This document shows positions 24,851 through 33,915 of a stretch of DNA of 64,000 nt, one piece after another. The stretch lies in assembly GCF_002964605.1 (NCBI RefSeq), contig NZ_PQDH01000001.1, positions 1 through 64,000 on the forward strand, in the 5' to 3' direction. A model generated the notes under the pieces. That model saw nothing but the letters and a program-made list of their open reading frames with translations, ran no database searches and was not told where the DNA came from. Both the position numbers and the translations under genes were made by a program. The stretch comes from Vallitalea okinawensis (GTDB taxonomy: Bacteria; Bacillota; Clostridia; Lachnospirales; PQDH01). Positions within the stretch are counted from its first letter, which is position 1; every line of letters begins with the position of its first letter.

Positions 24851-24995
24851 TGTGGAAGTAATTATAGAAATGTTGTAATCACTGATCTAAAGGTTTTTAC
24901 TACAACAAATTCTAAACATAATGAGAAGTTAATTATTAAATTCAAACTTTATTCACAAAAATTTACTTGATTCATTTCGCTTTTCATAGCAAATG

Positions 24996-25085
24996 TAAAA
25001 CCAGTATCTCTTCGTCAGCTTTCAATTTGTAGGTATCTCGTTACTTACGATACGGTTCACCATAAATGCCTTATCACTGGTTTTA
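24996..25085. other. Structured 90-bp element with closing stem
   Basis: TAAAACCAGT (24996-25005) pairs with ACTGGTTTTA (25076-25085), and an inner hairpin GTATC / GATAC (25033-25053) sits inside. It lies between the nuclease pseudogene and the methyltransferase stop with no coding frame. It could be a small RNA, a folded recombination site or a miniature element. Confidence 0.4.
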
Positions 25086-25127
25086 TATCACCTGCACTTA
25101 TGATTACAAATTATGAAATAAGAATAA

Positions 25128-26003
25128 CTATTCTTTAACTTCAGCATAAGCAATTCGTTCAATTGGCATGATAGCCATCTCTCTAGCAATGGGTTCAAAA
25201 TAACGTTTTTTATAATCTGTATTACCTACATCTTCTATCAAGACCAAGCCACATTGCTCTATAAACTCTGATATCTTTTCAGACTCAAGACCAGTAATCC
25301 ACTCTTCTCCTACTCTCTTCGCCAGTTTAATAACCTTCCGGTACTCGGGAAAAGTTTCTGAAGAGGTGAATAGACTTTTAGGCACATATGTGAATACAAC
25401 TTGGCTGCCTTTTAAACAAGATGCGATGTATTCCAAAGTACCAACGACTGCTTCAAGCGTGATATATTGCGTAACGCCTTCCCAAAGAAACAATGTTCTC
25501 TTATCTTTATCATAACCAGCCTTAACAAGTTCATTTCCAAGATTTTGAGTATTAAAATCAATCGGTACAAACTTAACATGTGCAGGGATGCCACCTTCTA
25601 ATCCCGACATTATTTTTTTATAATTATCCATAACAGGCTTTTGGTCAACATGGTAGTATTCTAATCCTTTGAAATCAAATCTTAAACATTTAGTGTCATA
25701 ACCCCCACCTAGATTGACAACGGCATCAAATTTATTTGCAATCGCCGCCTCCAAAACATCATCCATATACTTTGTTCGGCTGATAAATCCACCGTAAATA
25801 CCAGGACCAGCCTTCTCCATTAAACTCATTATCCAATTTCTAACACCTTCATGCTTCATGATATTTATGAAGAATCTGTTAAAGCCTGTAAGAAACTCTT
25901 TGGAATATTTGTCAATATATAACCTCTCTTTTTCTGCAAACAACATTTCCATCGCTCTGCTTACTGCAGCCTTTTCTGGAGTTGACATACTTTTACTTTT
26001 CAT
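25128..26003 (-). CDS. SAM-dependent methyltransferase, leucine-carboxyl-methyltransferase-like
   Basis: 291 aa. The LCM/PPM1-type class I fold is indicated by FISRTKYMDDVLEAAI, SAM-binding VVNLGGGYDTKCLRF (about 97-111), and FLWEGVTQYITLEAV (about 173-187). Bacterial members methylate carboxyl or hydroxyl groups of small molecules, often in secondary metabolism; the substrate here is unknown. RBS AAAGGAG. Single gene. Confidence 0.87.
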   Translation of the reverse strand: MKSKSMSTPEKAAVSRAMEMLFAEKERLYIDKYSKEFLTGFNRFFINIMKHEGVRNWIMSLMEKAGPGIYGGFISRTKYMDDVLEAAIANKFDAVVNLGGGYDTKCLRFDFKGLEYYHVDQKPVMDNYKKIMSGLEGGIPAHVKFVPIDFNTQNLGNELVKAGYDKDKRTLFLWEGVTQYITLEAVVGTLEYIASCLKGSQVVFTYVPKSLFTSSETFPEYRKVIKLAKRVGEEWITGLESEKISEFIEQCGLVLIEDVGNTDYKKRYFEPIAREMAIMPIERIAYAEVKE

Positions 26004-26009
26004 TGTATT

Positions 26010-26667
26010 ATACTCCTTTCTATAAGTTATATTGATACATATGTTTTTGCATGATCTTAAACTAATTGTATCACAAACAATTAGAATAAGAGCTATTCAC
26101 CTACAAATCAGAAGTTAACATTGCCTTCATTCTCACATTTATAATTCTTATCTAATTAACGTCTTCATATAAATCTTCTTGTTGTTCATCATACCTATTA
26201 AGCAAATGTAAAAAAACTGTGTCAATCTTGTTAAGCTAATTCATCACTTGCATTTAATATTGATTCCGCTGATTTCATCGTAATAAAATTTTCATTTAGA
26301 TTGAAAATCTAAACCTATGTAATCCAATATTCGTACGTAAGCATAAACCTAAACATTCCATTTATAATTTGAGTACTTCATCAATTAATATAGGATATGT
26401 AGATACTAAAAAAAAGGGACATATAAGTTCACTTTAACCAGTATAATAGCATGAATGATGAATATAACTAATAAAAAGCAAATCATTTTTGATTAATGTA
26501 AAAAAAGGATCCAAAATATTTATTCCTCTTGAACATAATTGTTATATCTGATAATCTTAATTTGCAATTAACATTCTTGTGTGAAGTAGTTTTAGCTATA
26601 GGTTTCATAAGTTATATAACTACTAAATAATGATTTAATGAACATATTATACAGTTGCAACAGATAA
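26010..26667. other. Intergenic region with coding debris
   Basis: 650 bp without an intact gene. On the minus strand 26152-26310 contains two short adjoining frames with protein-like composition (LLNRYDEQQEDLYEDVN before a stop, and MKSAESILNASDELA), probably one decayed gene with a frameshift. The rest is AT-rich and featureless. Confidence 0.35.
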
Positions 26668-27090
26668 TTATTTTACCACTTGATCTTCATGCTTATAGTC
26701 AACAGTATGTATACCTGAATGATCATATCTTATTGTTATAGTCTCTAATCCATATGGTGGATTATAAGACCCCTCATATGTCTTGGCTTGAACGGTTACC
26801 TCAAAATAGAATTGTCCTAGTGGTAATCTTTTTGCATCAATAATTTTCACTTCCCAAAGAGCATATTTTTTTAACTCTCCATAATATTCTATCATTGCAG
26901 AGTCAATATAAGGTTTTAGAAAAGATATCATAATATCTCTATATAACTCACATTCATCATTAGTGATTTCAGGATTTTTATTTTTATATGACTTAACTGA
27001 GAATTGGGCTAAAATAATTATTGCAAAGAATAAAAATAAAAAGGTAAGGATTTTAACAATATGAGGCTTAATCAATATTATTTTCATCAT
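26668..27090 (-). CDS. DUF3888-like membrane-anchored protein
   Basis: 140 aa. One N-terminal transmembrane helix or signal anchor (about 10-30, ILTFLFLFFAIIILAQ), then an extracytoplasmic domain with ELYRDIMISFLKPYIDSAM and a beta-rich end (YFEVTVQAKTYEGSYNPPYG, then TITIRYD). This matches the DUF3888 pattern known from Bacilli and Clostridia. Function unknown. Single gene. Confidence 0.65.
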   Translation of the reverse strand: MMKIILIKPHIVKILTFLFLFFAIIILAQFSVKSYKNKNPEITNDECELYRDIMISFLKPYIDSAMIEYYGELKKYALWEVKIIDAKRLPLGQFYFEVTVQAKTYEGSYNPPYGLETITIRYDHSGIHTVDYKHEDQVVK

Positions 27091-27243
27091 CTCAAATCCT
27101 TTAATTGTCTTCCTTCTATTTATATTCAGCCTAATGTTAAGTTATTAAACTGAGCTTTAATGAATTATTAAATTCATATTTCGATATTTACCTGCTTTTT
27201 CTTTGATTAGGGCATGAGAGGACATACCTAAACGATATGTTGT

Positions 27244-27606
27244 CTATTTTCTCATATAATCTGATAATTGACCTATAAAACCGTGGTCATCATCTATGAT
27301 AGCTTCCCTGTAGCTTTGAAATGCTTCTAAAATTATCGTTAAAGCTTTTCTAGAATTATAACTGACTATGTAAAAATGAAGTTCATCATACATAATTAAT
27401 CCAAGCTCATCTTCATTATATTCATCCACAAGATTACTATTACAATCTATCCACACATACCCTACCTTAAACTCTAAATAGATTCTATCTTTATTCACCT
27501 GATACTTTACTAGTTTTTCCTTAAAGCTGTTTTCTAAAAACTCCTCTTTACTAATCTCCTTTTCAGTAATAATTATAATCGAATTGATAGAATCACCCTT
27601 TTCCAA
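27244..27606 (-). CDS. Small soluble protein, unknown
   Basis: 120 aa, no membrane segment, acidic, with alternating beta and helix (VGYVWIDCNSNLVDEYNEDE, FYIVSYNSRKALTIILEAFQ). The start is TTG after AGAGGA. Size, acidity and solitary placement resemble immunity-type small proteins, but nothing in the sequence proves that. Confidence 0.5.
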   Translation of the reverse strand: MEKGDSINSIIIITEKEISKEEFLENSFKEKLVKYQVNKDRIYLEFKVGYVWIDCNSNLVDEYNEDELGLIMYDELHFYIVSYNSRKALTIILEAFQSYREAIIDDDHGFIGQLSDYMRK

Positions 27607-27712
27607 CTACATTTTCCTCTGCATAAATATTCTTAGGCTTTTATTCCTCAGCTAAAGTGACATATGTAGTATACTAAATTAAACTTTAATAGGTTAAGAA
27701 CTATAAAATAAA

Positions 27713-28249
27713 CTAACGTTTATTATTCTCAAATTTAAATATTAATTTTTCTCCATGAATAGTTTCTCCAATAGATTCATCATAATCATTATTTGTGTAT
27801 GTACTTACAGTCTTCCTCCAGAATTTTTGACCTATAAAATTTTTGGAGGAGGGATTTGTATATAATTCCCATCTACCTATAAATTTATTAAATACTTGTT
27901 TCGCTGCAATTTCTCCTATACTCTTACCCCTATATGGTCTTAATACAAAAAATTCATTGACATAATAATCTGTTGTTTTTGATACATATGGAGCTGTTGC
28001 TATCAAAATAAATCCTGCTGGTTTTTCATCTACCTTTATTATATATGGAAATAGTATATTGGGTTTATCAAACCATATATTTTGAACTTCATATTGATCT
28101 GCTAAAGTTTTAAATGGCTCATCTTCATATATTCCATAGTCGTTCGGTATATTACCATAATGCTCTGATAAATCATGTAAATATAATGGATATATGTTTT
28201 TAATGATATTTGAATTTTCTTTATTAGCTAGAACTACCTTAACTTCCAC
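27713..28249 (-). CDS. GNAT N-acetyltransferase-like protein
   Basis: 178 aa. GNAT motif A around FFVLRPYRGKSIGEIAAKQVF (about 112-132; R-x-x-G-x-G becomes RGKSIG) with preceding strand PAGFILIATAPY. The C-terminal half (NPSSKNFIGQKFWRK) fits the acetyl-CoA-pocket end. The start is GTG behind GGGGGAATT. Substrate unknown; single gene. Confidence 0.78.
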   Translation of the reverse strand: MEVKVVLANKENSNIIKNIYPLYLHDLSEHYGNIPNDYGIYEDEPFKTLADQYEVQNIWFDKPNILFPYIIKVDEKPAGFILIATAPYVSKTTDYYVNEFFVLRPYRGKSIGEIAAKQVFNKFIGRWELYTNPSSKNFIGQKFWRKTVSTYTNNDYDESIGETIHGEKLIFKFENNKR

Positions 28250-28259
28250 TTTAATTCCC

Positions 28260-28611
28260 CCAAATGCTCGATATTCATTGTAATACTTATCGTATCTAAA
28301 GATATAGTATAATCAATGTATTTATGGTTGGTTATTATGAATTAAACTAAACTTTACTTCAGTTCACCCTGTTAAATTATAGCATAATATGTAACAAATT
28401 TGAATATTTGATATAAAAAAAGAACAATAACAATATTTTATCAAATTATCTTAACTAACTTTTTGTTTAGCGCATAAGTAAAGAGCCTATCGGCTCCATC
28501 AATGATATGTAAGTTAACAAATATTCTTTTTAAAGAGTAATAATAATCATTAAAAAATTATGTATATGCTACTTAATTACCTCAAAGTCATTAAGTAGCA
28601 TGATAATAATA
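28260..28611. other. Intergenic region, about 350 bp
   Basis: Promoter region of the minus-strand GNAT gene, plus a small GAGCC/GGCTC hairpin at about 28482-28494 and the terminator-like hairpin listed separately. No gene seen. Confidence 0.4.
28566..28601 (-). terminator. Terminator-like hairpin of SurA-like gene
   Basis: Perfect 12-base arms ATGCTACTTAAT / ATTAAGTAGCAT, 11 bp past the stop. The T-run comes only about 9 bases later on the minus strand. Confidence 0.6.
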
Positions 28612-29238
28612 TTATTTATATTTAATTTTAGCATTTTCTTTAAGTTCTGCTAAATGTTCACTATAATATGCACTGTATTTTTCACTATATTCAGTATCTG
28701 TTTTTGCTATTCCTGTTGTAGTAATAAATTTTGCTTCTATACTATCTTTATATCTTCTAATTATTAAAGATTCTTCATATAATTTTCTTGCTAGATTCCA
28801 GTATTCTTCTTCAGTGATTCCATAACCCTCTATATAATCTAGTATTATTTGATAATTGATTGGATCGTTTTTAATTGCGTCCATATTCATTATAAAAATT
28901 TCTTGAACCTCTTCATCAGATGCTTTAACACCTTGCTCTATGGCTGTAGAATATAATAGTTTAGTGCTAATCAACTCTTCTAAGATTTCTTCATCTGTTA
29001 TTTCTCTATTAATTGCTGTATACCAATTCTTTTGCTTTTCCAAATCACTATTCATGATTTTAATTCCATTAACCTCTGCAATAACCTTATCTTTATTTAA
29101 ATTATTGGTAATTTCTTTATTTTTTTTACCTAGTTCCTTTAAGTCAAATTGTTGTTTCGATGAAATATTAAAAACGGCACCGAAGATCAAAAAAACAACA
29201 ATAATTATGATTAATTTACTTTTAGAAAGTATTTTCAT
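28612..29238 (-). CDS. SurA_N-like secreted or membrane chaperone
   Basis: 208 aa. An N-terminal transmembrane or signal segment (about 8-25) is followed by the SurA N-terminal type helical domain (VIAEVNGIKIMNSDLEKQKN, EILEELISTKLLYSTAIEQG, ASDEEVQEIF). The catalytic parvulin domain of PrsA/SurA foldases is absent, so it is either a chaperone-only member or a truncated PrsA relative. RBS AGGAGACA. The fragment ending at 29265 directly precedes it. Confidence 0.72.
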   Translation of the reverse strand: MKILSKSKLIIIIVVFLIFGAVFNISSKQQFDLKELGKKNKEITNNLNKDKVIAEVNGIKIMNSDLEKQKNWYTAINREITDEEILEELISTKLLYSTAIEQGVKASDEEVQEIFIMNMDAIKNDPINYQIILDYIEGYGITEEEYWNLARKLYEESLIIRRYKDSIEAKFITTTGIAKTDTEYSEKYSAYYSEHLAELKENAKIKYK

Positions 29239-29264
29239 TATTATGTCTCCTATATTTATTAATT

Positions 29265-29402
29265 TTATGGTACTGTTATAAAAGATGGTGCATCGGCATT
29301 TAATTCTTGCGAAGTTGCAATATTTTCATTTGCGTATAATGCCTCTATTACATTGAATCTAGCATCAACTTGTCCTGATATAAGTACATTATTATTTGGT
29401 AC
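29265..29402 (-). pseudogene. C-terminal stub of a gene cut by integrase insertion
   Basis: Forty-five open codons (reading NNNVLISGQVDARFNVIEAL and ending SFITVP) stop 27 bp before the SurA-like start and would be the upstream operon partner. At about 29403 the frame is replaced by integrase sequence that matches 23.87 kb. The gene's 5' part is gone. Family not recognised. Confidence 0.5.
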
Positions 29403-29927
29403 AGATTACAAGAGGAAAGCATTTCTTTAGAAGATAGAATGGTAATCATTCAAGATAATTATGTTCGTGCTAACAAAGAATTAATATTAAAACCCTATAC
29501 TAAAAATACACAAAAAAGAACCATACACCTTTTTGAAGATTTGGTTCCTATACTAAGAAAGTATGAACTTGATAAGAAAAAGAATCAATTACAGTTCGGT
29601 AAATACTATAATCATAACAATTTTTATTTTACATGGGATGATGGTCGACCTTTTGATCCTGACTATATCTATAAATCATTTAAAAAGTCATGTAAAAGAT
29701 TAGGTTATAATGAATTGACTCTGCATGATCTGAGACACTTTTACGTTTCAGTAATGCTTGGCCGTGGTGATATTCCACTTAAGATTACCCAGGATAGTTT
29801 AGGACATTCTTCAGCAGAAATGATGGGCCTTAACGGACATCTAATGAATGATATGGCTAAAAAAGTATTTAAGGGCAAAACAATGGGATTGCTAGAAAAT
29901 CATTTCTGCAATCCCCTTATCATCTAA
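29403..29927 (+). pseudogene. Integrase pseudogene abutting tRNA-Thr (copy 3)
   Basis: The C-terminal catalytic part of a Tn916/phage-type integrase starts mid-gene. H-x-L-R is kept (LHDLRHFYVSVML) and the second His is kept (LGHSSAEM), but where the family has T-Y-G-H-L this copy reads MMGLNGHL, one residue shorter and without the nucleophilic Tyr. The frame ends TAA at 29925-29927, touching the discriminator base of tRNA-Thr. N-terminal domain and first Arg are missing. It is a dead integrase at a classic tRNA 3'-end integration site. Confidence 0.8.
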
Positions 29928-29999
29928 GCTTCCGACGGGACTTGAACCCGAGACCTCTGCCTTACCAAGGCAACGCTCTACCTACTGAGCTACGGAAGC
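29927..29999 (-). tRNA. tRNA-Thr(GGT)
   Basis: A cloverleaf is readable on the minus strand: acceptor GCTTCCG / CGGAAGC, D arm GCTC-AGTAGGTA-GAGC, anticodon stem TTGCC / GGCAG with loop TTGGTAA (anticodon GGT at 29964-29966), and T arm TCGGG-TTCAAGT-CCCG. CCA is not encoded. It lies 50 bp downstream of sigH, as in many Clostridia. Confidence 0.95.
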
Positions 30000-30051
30000 A
30001 TGTTATATATCCTGTTCGCTAGGATATAGTAACATAGACTCTGTATAAGTG

Positions 30052-30711
30052 TCAAGATTTTTTTTCATTTTTCTCGTCCAACAATTCTTCTAATTTATGC
30101 TTTAATCTTTGGAGCGCATTATCGATGGATTTGATTGGTTTTCCAAGCACTTCTGCTATATCTTGATAACTCTTTCCTTGTAAATATAAGAAAAGAACTT
30201 TTTTCTCTAACTTACTTAACTTCTTACTGATCATTGCTTCAATCTTATGAACGTTTTCTTGTCCAACTAATATTTCTTCAGGATTAACCATTTTTGAAGT
30301 GGCAACAAGATCAATGAATGTGCTTCTTTCATTATCTTCTTCATACATAGGACGATTTAGTGATATATATGAGTTTAATGGCATGTGTTTTTGACGATTT
30401 GATGCTTTAACAGCTGTGATAATTTGTCTAGTGACACATAAGTCAGCAAAACTTTTGAAGGATGCCGCTTTATCTGGATTGTAATCACGGATAGCTTTAT
30501 ATAGTCCAATCATACCTTCCTGTAGGATATCATCACGATCTGCTCCAATTAGAAAATAGGTTCTTGTTTTAGCTCGAACAAAATCTTTGTATTTTGCCAT
30601 CATATATTCTAGCGCAAAAAGGTCGCCTTGACGTACTTTCTCAACAAGTTCTTCATCTGTGTATTCGATAAATAATTCTTTCTCCAACACCATATCTTTA
30701 ACATTTTCCAT
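30052..30711 (-). CDS. sigH: Sporulation sigma factor SigH
   Basis: 219 aa, the usual SigH length. Region 2 includes LEYMMAKYKDFVRAKTRTYF and DILQEGMIGLYKAIRDYNPD; ASFKSFADLCVTRQIITAVK and NRQKHMPLNSYISLNRP are strongly SigH-like. Region 4 ends LYLQGKSYQDIAEVLGKP with IDNALQRLKHKL. SigH directs early sporulation and transition-state promoters. The gene sits 15 bp after rae1 and before tRNA-Thr. RBS GGGGGTGG. Confidence 0.95.
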   Translation of the reverse strand: MENVKDMVLEKELFIEYTDEELVEKVRQGDLFALEYMMAKYKDFVRAKTRTYFLIGADRDDILQEGMIGLYKAIRDYNPDKAASFKSFADLCVTRQIITAVKASNRQKHMPLNSYISLNRPMYEEDNERSTFIDLVATSKMVNPEEILVGQENVHKIEAMISKKLSKLEKKVLFLYLQGKSYQDIAEVLGKPIKSIDNALQRLKHKLEELLDEKNEKKS

Positions 30712-30726
30712 GATGCCACCCCCGTC

Positions 30727-31242
30727 TTATTTTTGTCTTCTTAATTTTTCCATGAACGCAACAACTTGCGGGTCTAGATGTGATTCCAGCATGTTTTCTT
30801 TAACTGGTTTATCCTCTATGTATTTTCGTCTAATTTTTTCTTCCATAGCTTGTACTTCTCTTTCAAATTCTTTAGCAGATACCCTGGTTGCACCTTTACT
30901 TAAGATAATGGTTTGTTCTAAAGCGTCAGATGTAGCTACACGCACTCTACATTCACGGCCAATGACATGGGCAACTCTTTCGATAAAATGATCTGCTGTC
31001 TCTGCTTCCTTTGTATAAACTACTTCTATATTATGATGGTTATAAATCTTACGAACGCTGCCCTTAACTTTATGGGCGTCAAATACTACAATAACTTCTA
31101 TTTTTTTAAATCCTTGATAATTGGACATGATTTCTAAAAGTTTATCTCTAGCTTCACTTAGATTATCATCAGCTAGCTTTTTTAATTTTTCCCAAGCAAA
31201 GATTATATTATAACCGTCAACGAGTAAATATTCCGAAGTCAA
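30727..31242 (-). CDS. rae1: NYN/PIN-like ribonuclease (YacP/Rae1)
   Basis: 171 aa. NYN domain with the acidic motif LLVDGYNIIFAWEKLKKLAD at the N-terminus, then VIVVFDAHKVKGSVRK, VVYTKEAETADHFIERVA and RVRVATSDALEQ. These supply the Asp set of the PIN-like active site. In Bacillus the orthologue cuts mRNA on the ribosome. The start is TTG. Immediately upstream of sigH, as expected. In the usual order rlmB would precede it; here 26 kb separates them. Confidence 0.88.
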   Translation of the reverse strand: MTSEYLLVDGYNIIFAWEKLKKLADDNLSEARDKLLEIMSNYQGFKKIEVIVVFDAHKVKGSVRKIYNHHNIEVVYTKEAETADHFIERVAHVIGRECRVRVATSDALEQTIILSKGATRVSAKEFEREVQAMEEKIRRKYIEDKPVKENMLESHLDPQVVAFMEKLRRQK

Positions 31243-31528
31243 ATAACTTTTTCACCCTTCCGTTACCTTTCTTTTCTTCCTTTGTAGATCATTAGCACCT
31301 AGTCTTTCTCTATACCAACCCACACACATCCAATTTTAGTATTTATAAGCAAATTTTGAATAATTTACTTTTATTGATTTTAGTTATCAAAATGATATAC
31401 TATACAAAGTATACTATAAAAATTCCTCAATGTTAATATAAAAAATATCCAAAACCATATTTTTTAGGTAAAAACTTATGTTATAATTAGTGATAACAAT
31501 AGAAGCATATATTTTAGGAGGTATTCAA

Positions 31529-32557
31529 ATGATGATTAACGAAAGTTATGTTAAAGAAATACTTAAGAATCTTTTAGAAATCCCTAGTCCAAGTGGTTTT
31601 TATCATGATATAATGGCTTATATAAATAGTGAAGTTAATAAACTAGGTTATACTTTTGAAACAACAAACAAGGGCTGTGGTGTTATTACCATCCCAGGTC
31701 AAGAAGAAGGTTATATTGTTGGTTTATCAGCACATGTTGATACTTTAGGTGCTATGGTACGTTCTATTAACGGTAGCGGTACACTTCGTTTGACTTCTGT
31801 TGGTGGTTATATGGGACAAACCATTGAAGGAGAGTATTGTAAGGTACATACCCGCGATGGTAAAGTCTATGACGGTACTATTTTGACTACTCAACCATCT
31901 GTACATGTTTACAGTGATGCTCGAAAGCAAGAAAGAACACTTGAAAATTATGAGATTCGTCTTGATGAAGATGTTGATAGTGATGAATCAGTTCGTGAAT
32001 TAGGTATTGAAGTAGGGGATTATGTTTCCTTTGACCCACGTGCTCGTTTCTTTGATAATGGTTTTATTAAATCCCGTCATTTAGATGATAAAGCTGGTGT
32101 TGCTGCTTTATTTGGTTTCATGGAACATTTAAACACTAATAACCTTCAACCTAGGCATACAGTTAAAATCTTTATCTCTGTATATGAAGAAATGGGTCAT
32201 GGTTCTTCTTTTATCCCTCAAGATATTGATGAACTGATTGCAGTGGATATGGGTGCTATGGGAGATGATCTTCAATGTACTGAGAAGCAGGTTTCCATTT
32301 GCGCTAAGGATTCATCAGGTCCTTACGATTATGATATTGTTAATCGCCTTGTTGCTTTATCAAAAGAAAAGGAGATTAACTATGTTGTTGATATTTATCC
32401 TTTCTACGGGTCAGATGTTTCTGCTGCGTTAAGAGGTGGTAATGATATTAAAGGTGGTCTTATTGGACCTGGTGTTCACGCATCACATAGTATGGAGCGA
32501 ACACATATCAACGCTATACTTGATACAACTAAATTGTTAGTTTATTATACAGCTTAA
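31529..32557 (+). CDS. M42-family metallo-aminopeptidase
   Basis: 342 aa from the ATG after TAGGAGG; the longer in-frame reading starts before the binding site. Metal and catalytic residues of the TET/FrvX-type M42 peptidases are present: H-x-D in LSAHVDTLGAMV, D in RHLDDKAGVAAL, EE in SVYEEMGHGS, D in AVDMGAMG and H in PGVHASHSMERTH. Cytosolic, usually a dodecameric cage that trims oligopeptides. An extended -10 element lies at about 31480 and a terminator follows. Confidence 0.92.
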   Translation: MMINESYVKEILKNLLEIPSPSGFYHDIMAYINSEVNKLGYTFETTNKGCGVITIPGQEEGYIVGLSAHVDTLGAMVRSINGSGTLRLTSVGGYMGQTIEGEYCKVHTRDGKVYDGTILTTQPSVHVYSDARKQERTLENYEIRLDEDVDSDESVRELGIEVGDYVSFDPRARFFDNGFIKSRHLDDKAGVAALFGFMEHLNTNNLQPRHTVKIFISVYEEMGHGSSFIPQDIDELIAVDMGAMGDDLQCTEKQVSICAKDSSGPYDYDIVNRLVALSKEKEINYVVDIYPFYGSDVSAALRGGNDIKGGLIGPGVHASHSMERTHINAILDTTKLLVYYTA

Positions 32558-32579
32558 TCATCTAACTTTAGCTTATATG

Positions 32580-32617
32580 AAGCACATTGTTCCTTTTCGG
32601 AATTGATGTGCTTTTTT
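32580..32617 (+). terminator. Terminator of M42 peptidase gene
   Basis: AGCACAT / ATGTGCT with an 18-base loop and six T. Confidence 0.75.
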
Positions 32618-32811
32618 AATGCATTGATGACCTTCTCCTAATTATTAATTACTATAGATGAATATACCATAATAAAAGAGTCAATTATTTAGCTGTACCA
32701 TTTGTGAACAATAAAAAATTTTTTATTAAAAAGGGAACCTTTTTGAAAAGTACATCGTCTAATGAACGTAATTCACAAAAAATAAAAAAGACCTCGAAAG
32801 GAAGATGACTT

Positions 32812-33861
32812 ATGAAAAAATACAATAAACAAATCTTATCATTAGCATTAGCTGGATCAATAGCAATGGCAGGTTCAATGACGGCAGCTGCATCCACTGA
32901 TTTAGTGACACCTGGTTTTCAATATGAAGAAGGTAAGATGTATATACAAACAATTAAAGAACCCGTTCCTGTGCAAATATCCGCTCCTACCCCAGTACCT
33001 ATTTCTGCTCCAGCTGTACCCTTACACGAAGTAACTATTTCAGAGGATATGTTCTTTGAGCTAGAAGGTTCTTATATGATTCCAATAAGACATGTAGCAG
33101 AAAGCATAGGCTTTAATGTATCTTGGGTTCCAGAAACTATGACTGCTATTGTAAGTGATGACACGAAAGAAGCATCTGTTTCTGTAATGAATGACAGCGA
33201 CGTAGTATCCTTCTTACCAAATGCTATTATTATTGATGGTTCTATGTATGTACCTTCTAACTTTTTTGAAAAAGAATTAGATACAACTGTCAATTTCAAT
33301 GCAGAAGACATGTCCATTCATGTTGATACAATCAAGTATGAAGTCGAAAATACAATGACGGCTTTTATACAAGACATACGAGTAGACGATGAAAAGGATT
33401 ATGCTTTTATTGACATAATGAATGATGCAACTGGCATGGAGTATTCATTGATCGTCAATGAAGAATCTGAAATCTTTGACCCAATCACAGGCGAAGATTT
33501 AAAGGTAACAGATTTGAAAGAAAATGATAGGATTTATGTTGAACACAGTCCTGCCATGACACGTTCACTTCCACCTCAAACAGTTGCTTTTAGTATTGAG
33601 CGGGTTAATGATACGGCTATCTCTTATGGCTTTGTAGAAGACATTGATATGGAGAATGATACAATACTCTTTAATATAGGTACACGTGGTGGCGTACATG
33701 TAACTTTTATGGAAGATTTAATCATCGAAGATGCAGAAGGTAATGAGCTTACTCTTGAAGAGTTGACTCCAGGAAAGAATATTAAAGTCTACCACTCACA
33801 GATTGTTTTAACAGTTGAACCTTTAACTTATCCAACATCAAAAGTTGTTGTTATCAACTAA
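32812..33861 (+). CDS. Secreted stalk-domain protein
   Basis: 349 aa. A signal peptide is clear (KKYNKQILSLALAGSIAMAG, cleavage near AAA-ST at about 28). A proline-rich linker (about 55-75) is followed by a stalk domain (about 80-175: YMIPIRHVAESIGFNVSWVP, then a second FFEKELDTTVNFN unit) and a C-terminal beta-rich domain of two similar halves (about 185-349). Surface or wall attachment is likely; function unknown. RBS AAGGAAG. Terminator at 33875. Confidence 0.82.
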   Translation: MKKYNKQILSLALAGSIAMAGSMTAAASTDLVTPGFQYEEGKMYIQTIKEPVPVQISAPTPVPISAPAVPLHEVTISEDMFFELEGSYMIPIRHVAESIGFNVSWVPETMTAIVSDDTKEASVSVMNDSDVVSFLPNAIIIDGSMYVPSNFFEKELDTTVNFNAEDMSIHVDTIKYEVENTMTAFIQDIRVDDEKDYAFIDIMNDATGMEYSLIVNEESEIFDPITGEDLKVTDLKENDRIYVEHSPAMTRSLPPQTVAFSIERVNDTAISYGFVEDIDMENDTILFNIGTRGGVHVTFMEDLIIEDAEGNELTLEELTPGKNIKVYHSQIVLTVEPLTYPTSKVVVIN

Positions 33862-33874
33862 CTATGAATTCAGT

Positions 33875-33907
33875 AAAAGAGCCCAATATATCACTTTGGG
33901 CTCTTTC
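33875..33907 (+). terminator. Terminator of stalk-domain gene
   Basis: AAAAGAGCCCA / TGGGCTCTTT. It may also act for the convergent transglutaminase gene. Confidence 0.8.
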
Positions 33908-33915
33908 TGCTAACT

